Source: WTAW01 sp964406575
GTDB taxonomy: Bacteria > Acidobacteriota > Aminicenantia > Aminicenantales > Aminicenantaceae
Direction: 5' to 3'
NCBI GenBank assembly: GCA_964406575.1
Contig: CAYOSH010000013.1
Span: forward strand, 46,212-110,211
Length of the DNA: 64,000 nt
Positions 60,569-64,000 of the stretch are shown here, in pieces (within the stretch, counting starts at the first letter, position 1; each line of letters begins with the position of its first letter). The notes beneath the pieces are model-generated. The model had not been told where the DNA came from. It did no database searches and saw only the letters and a list, made by a program, of their open reading frames with translations. A program made the translations under genes and the position numbers.

Positions 60569-61804
60569 CTAAAGCTCAGCTATTCCTGGGTCGGTATTAT
60601 CTTTTCCTTTGATACATGCGACCGTCTGTTCGGCAATCTCAAGCTCTTCATCGGTGGGAATAACCAGGATTTTTACAGGGCTTTTCTCTGTCTGGATCTC
60701 GAAGAGGCCAGAAGCCTCCTCTTTGTTCTTGTGCTCATCAAGGACGATTCCCAGCGAGGATAAATTATCACAGGTTTCAGAGCGCACTAGATCAGAATTT
60801 TCCCCAACTCCCGCTGTAAACACGAGAGCATCTACGCGTCCCAAGATCGTGACATACATTCCGATATATTTTTTGAGGCGATAACAGTACATATCCAGAG
60901 CTAAGCGAGCCTTTTCGTCACCAGCCGCAGCTAAATCCTCAATCTCTCTCATGTCATTCTCACCGCAAACACCCTTCATTCCGCTTTCTTTGTTTAGAAG
61001 TTCATCTAGCTCATCCGGAGATTTCCCTGTCTTGCGATTTAAGTAAAAGATTACTCCCGGGTCAATATCGCCGGAACGCGTCCCCATGATGAGACCTTCA
61101 AGGGGGGTCATTCCCATGGATGTATCGACACTTTTTCCATTTCGGATCGCACAGACGCTGGCTCCGTTCCCCAGATGGCAGGTGATCAAGTTCAATTCCT
61201 CCAACGGCCGTTGAAGATGCTTCGCGGTGGCTTTGGCAACATACTTGTGAGACGTTCCGTGAAATCCATAGCGGCGGATATGGAGAGATTCTGCAAGCTC
61301 ATAGGGTAAAGCATATCGATAGACATGCGGAGGGATGGTCTGGTGGAACGCCGTGTCGAACACGGCAACCTGAGGGATGTCGGGACGCCGCGCGAAGGTC
61401 ACCTCGATTCCCAAGAGATTGGCAGGATTGTGGAGAGGTGCAAGAGGGATTTGCTCCCGGATTGTATCGATCACAGCAGTTGTGATCAAAGTCGGTTTAT
61501 GAAAAACATCCCCTCCATGGACTACCCGATGCCCAATGCCATAGAGTTTGTCCGAATCTCTCAATGTCCGGGTCGATGCAAAGGCATCCATGATCCTGTC
61601 AAATCCCTCCTCGTGGTTGGCAACAGGATCAGTCTCTATTAAATCGCGCATATCTCCGTCTGCCTGACGTGTTTTGTGCTTCAAACGGCTCGCCTTCTCT
61701 CCGATCTGCTCGAGTAAACCAGAGGCCAACACAGTTTTTTGCAACATATCGAACAGCTGGTACTTGATGGATGAACTCCCAGAGTTTACAACCAGGACCA
61801 TCAT
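60569..61804 (-). CDS. ackA: Acetate kinase
   Basis: 411 residues. Makes ATP and acetate from acetyl phosphate. VLVVNSGSSSIKYQLFD is the N-terminal signature, VVHGGDVF the active-site segment, FHGTSHKYVA the catalytic His region, and MGMTPLEGLIMGTRSGDIDP the nucleotide site. Its start overlaps the stop of pta by 4 bp (ATGA), so the two enzymes are made together. Two ATG codons in tandem open the gene. Confidence 0.97.
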   Translation of the reverse strand: MMVLVVNSGSSSIKYQLFDMLQKTVLASGLLEQIGEKASRLKHKTRQADGDMRDLIETDPVANHEEGFDRIMDAFASTRTLRDSDKLYGIGHRVVHGGDVFHKPTLITTAVIDTIREQIPLAPLHNPANLLGIEVTFARRPDIPQVAVFDTAFHQTIPPHVYRYALPYELAESLHIRRYGFHGTSHKYVAKATAKHLQRPLEELNLITCHLGNGASVCAIRNGKSVDTSMGMTPLEGLIMGTRSGDIDPGVIFYLNRKTGKSPDELDELLNKESGMKGVCGENDMREIEDLAAAGDEKARLALDMYCYRLKKYIGMYVTILGRVDALVFTAGVGENSDLVRSETCDNLSSLGIVLDEHKNKEEASGLFEIQTEKSPVKILVIPTDEELEIAEQTVACIKGKDNTDPGIAEL

Positions 61805-63900
61805 GGCTTTTTCTCTCTGGTTTGAGCTTGTATAGCGGTGATGGCCACAGTGTTGACGATATCAGTGACTGTACAGCCGCGGCTGAGGTCATTGACAGGC
61901 TTGTTGAGTCCCTGGAGAATCGGGCCGATGGCCACGGCATTGGCCGAACGCTGCACGGCCTTGTAGGTGTTATTCCCCGTGTTGAGGTCCGGGAAAATGA
62001 ATACTGTCGCCTGACCGGCTACCTCGCTATTGGGTATCTTTGTGGCAGCAACACTGGCATCGATGGCCGCATCATACTGGAGGGGCCCCTCAATCTTCAA
62101 ATCCGGCCTTCTCTTTTTTGCGAGATTGGTAGCCTCCCTCACCTTCTCAACATCCTCCCCTTCCCCCGATTCTCCAGTCGAATAGGACAACATGGCGATG
62201 CGGGGTTCGATACCAAACATACGCGCGGTTTCTGCGGAAGCGATAGCAATATCGGCAAGCTGTGTTGGATCAGGATTGGCATTGATCGCACAATCACCAT
62301 AGACCAACACCCGATCCGCGAGACACATGAGAAAGACGGAGGAGACAATCGAATACCCTTCCTTGGTGCGGATAAACTCAAACGCCGGCCGTATAGTGTG
62401 TTGCGTCGTATGCACAGCACCAGAGACCATCCCATCGGCCAGTCCTTTATAGACCATCATTGTCCCAAAATAGTTGATATCGGTCATCATGTCGTTCGCG
62501 AATTCCCTTGTCATTCCCTTATGTTTGCGCAATTGATAATATGTTTCTGTATATTCCTCGAGCCTCTCAGAGCTCAATGGATTCTCTACATCAACATTTC
62601 CCAGGTCTAGGCCGAAGGTCGCTATCTTTTTATGAATCTCATTTTTTTCGCCAAGAAGTGTTATCTCTACGGCATCACGCCTCAACAGTATTTCAGCCGC
62701 CCGGAGAATACGTTCTTCATTTCCTTCGGGCAGTACAATATGTTTGCGGTTAGATTTGGCCCTCATGATGAGTTCATACTCAAACATAATAGGCGTTATC
62801 CGTGTCGAGCGGACAACTTCGATTCGTTTTTCCAGTTCAGAAAGATCAACTCGAGATTCGAAGAGCCCAAGGGCAAGGGCAATCTTGCGTTCGTTTTCTG
62901 CGGAGATTATGGAATGCACAGCACTCACATTCATAGCCGTGGTGAAGGTGTCCGTCTCAACAGACATAATCGGAAAACATGGAGACTTCAAACCCTCGAT
63001 CAATTTAAGGATAGGGGGCTCAGGCTCTAAACCGCCGGTTAAGATGAGACCAGCAATATTAGCCGCGTTATCCGAAAATAGAGTCATCAGGCTGCCCAGG
63101 ATCACATCAGCTCTGTCCCCAGGAGTGATGATCAAAACTCCGTCCTGCAAATGTTCCATCACATGGCGAAGCTGCATTGCAGCGACCTTATACAATTTCA
63201 CCTCTCGGTTGAGCGTTTGTCCCTCACCGCAGAGGAAACGTGCGTTTAAAGACCGGCCAATGGCACGCACGGAGGGAAAAGCCAGAGCAGGATCCTCCTT
63301 TAAAACATAGACAGGCCCCAGATCAGCTGATCTGCCGATGAGTTGTTCGGCCACCGCATTGAGATACGATTCCTCCACACGGTTAGCCACTGTAGCGATT
63401 ACTGTACAACCTTGCTCTTGAAAGGCCTCCCGGGACATCCGCACAGCGGCCACCACATCCTCTGGCGATTTATTGTTTCCATTGACGACGAGTAGGATAG
63501 GACAGTCAAACTGATTGGCGATATCCGCATTAAAATCGAACTCGAAGGCCGTGGCAACCCCGGTAAAATCCGTACCTACACAAACCACAAAGTCGCACTT
63601 TTGCTCCAGGTTCTTGTACTTGTCCACCATGCGTTTCACTAAAGTGTCATACTGACCGCTGCCGAGCAGGTCTCGGGCTTCCTGGTGCGTACACGCATAA
63701 AGATCTTCATAGTCGAAGTTCAGCTTATATCTCTGACGAACAAGTTCGATATAGTCATCTCGTTTCTCTCCTGCCCGGACGATCGGCCGGAATATGCCGA
63801 TGTTATGGATCCGGCGGGAAAGCATCTCCATTATGCCGAGCAGAACCACAGATTTTCCACTCTGGGGTTCCATTGTGGCGATGTATAAGTTTTTGCCCAT
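61801..63900 (-). CDS. pta: Phosphate acetyltransferase, long form
   Basis: 699 residues, the long form with three domains. Residues of about 1-200 are BioD-like (YIATMEPQSGKSVVLLGI, a Walker A-type loop), the middle is the DRTGG domain, and residues of about 370-699 are the PTA catalytic domain (VLPEGNEERILRAAEIL, then GDCAINANPDP, LSYSTGESGEG). It converts acetyl-CoA to acetyl phosphate. ackA follows with a 4-bp overlap. The route gives substrate-level ATP. Confidence 0.96.
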   Translation of the reverse strand: MGKNLYIATMEPQSGKSVVLLGIMEMLSRRIHNIGIFRPIVRAGEKRDDYIELVRQRYKLNFDYEDLYACTHQEARDLLGSGQYDTLVKRMVDKYKNLEQKCDFVVCVGTDFTGVATAFEFDFNADIANQFDCPILLVVNGNNKSPEDVVAAVRMSREAFQEQGCTVIATVANRVEESYLNAVAEQLIGRSADLGPVYVLKEDPALAFPSVRAIGRSLNARFLCGEGQTLNREVKLYKVAAMQLRHVMEHLQDGVLIITPGDRADVILGSLMTLFSDNAANIAGLILTGGLEPEPPILKLIEGLKSPCFPIMSVETDTFTTAMNVSAVHSIISAENERKIALALGLFESRVDLSELEKRIEVVRSTRITPIMFEYELIMRAKSNRKHIVLPEGNEERILRAAEILLRRDAVEITLLGEKNEIHKKIATFGLDLGNVDVENPLSSERLEEYTETYYQLRKHKGMTREFANDMMTDINYFGTMMVYKGLADGMVSGAVHTTQHTIRPAFEFIRTKEGYSIVSSVFLMCLADRVLVYGDCAINANPDPTQLADIAIASAETARMFGIEPRIAMLSYSTGESGEGEDVEKVREATNLAKKRRPDLKIEGPLQYDAAIDASVAATKIPNSEVAGQATVFIFPDLNTGNNTYKAVQRSANAVAIGPILQGLNKPVNDLSRGCTVTDIVNTVAITAIQAQTREKKP

Positions 63901-64000
63901 TTAACTCTCCTTATCCAGAAGGAATCTGGATTATATATCTTTTTTGTTAAGAATGTGTAAATTTTCTGTGAGTTTTATCCCAAACTTTGTATAGGCCAAG

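Noticed and set aside
61771..62610. Plus-strand open frame of 279 codons
   Set aside because: Antisense to the catalytic domain of pta; no domain and no ribosome site.
1..64000. CRISPR array, prophage, rRNA or tmRNA
   Set aside because: No regularly spaced direct repeats, no phage structural genes and no rRNA or tmRNA signatures were seen.

Overview
This window looks like a scaffold from an uncultured, diderm, probably anaerobic and saccharolytic bacterium. The evidence is signal peptides and lipoboxes, RND efflux pumps, Tat-type oxidoreductases, a tungsten-type aldehyde:ferredoxin oxidoreductase and a Pta-AckA acetate route. The mix of Tat-exported Gfo/Idh/MocA proteins, ThuA, a beta-propeller lipoprotein start and AOR resembles Candidatus Aminicenantes or a neighbouring phylum, but that placement is an impression and is not demonstrated. 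A 100-N gap at 33033-33132 shows it is an assembled scaffold. No transcriptional regulator, CRISPR array, phage gene or transposase gene was seen.

Layout. Positions 1-7546 hold a cut-off M28 peptidase (minus), then a plus-strand block: a MoaD/ThiS-like protein, an SGLT-type symporter, a xylose isomerase, a xylulokinase and an exported M24 peptidase. Positions 7.6-23.1 kb are a sugar/glycoside block with four Gfo/Idh/MocA oxidoreductases (three with Tat-type leaders), ThuA, DoxX, a discoidin-like protein, an Agl23-like membrane protein, ApbE, an MFS transporter and a TIM-barrel isomerase/epimerase. Positions 23.5-30.7 kb hold a lipoprotein with RTX repeats, AOR, two class V aminotransferase-fold enzymes, a ThiS-ThiF fusion and tRNA-Ser. 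Positions 30.7-37.7 kb carry tadA, threonine synthase, hflKC and two PLP enzymes. Positions 37.7-46.1 kb carry two RND pumps and one adaptor, with a small tautomerase on the opposite strand. Positions 46.1-55 kb carry a GT81 glucosyl-3-phosphoglycerate synthase-like enzyme, a GH3 lipoprotein, azgA-apt-mscS, tsaE and nnr. Positions 55.2-58.8 kb are the glycolytic run gap-pgk-tpiA-secG-tRNA-Leu. The end has decayed genes, a second member of the 23.6-kb lipoprotein family, and ackA-pta.

Together the genes suggest import and breakdown of pentoses and oxidised sugars or glycosides into lower glycolysis, with aldehyde oxidation by AOR and ATP made through Pta-AckA.

The most unexpected structure is between the genes. 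Three copies of a 163-171-bp element have 21-bp terminal inverted repeats, and each is flanked by a 9-bp target duplication (9/9, 8/9 and 8/9 matches). This is a MITE-like non-autonomous transposon that needs its transposase from elsewhere. Two further families of intergenic palindromes show arm changes that keep base pairing. Three decayed gene fragments (ThuA-like, beta-propeller lipoprotein and an unidentified C-terminus) were found by reading the gaps.
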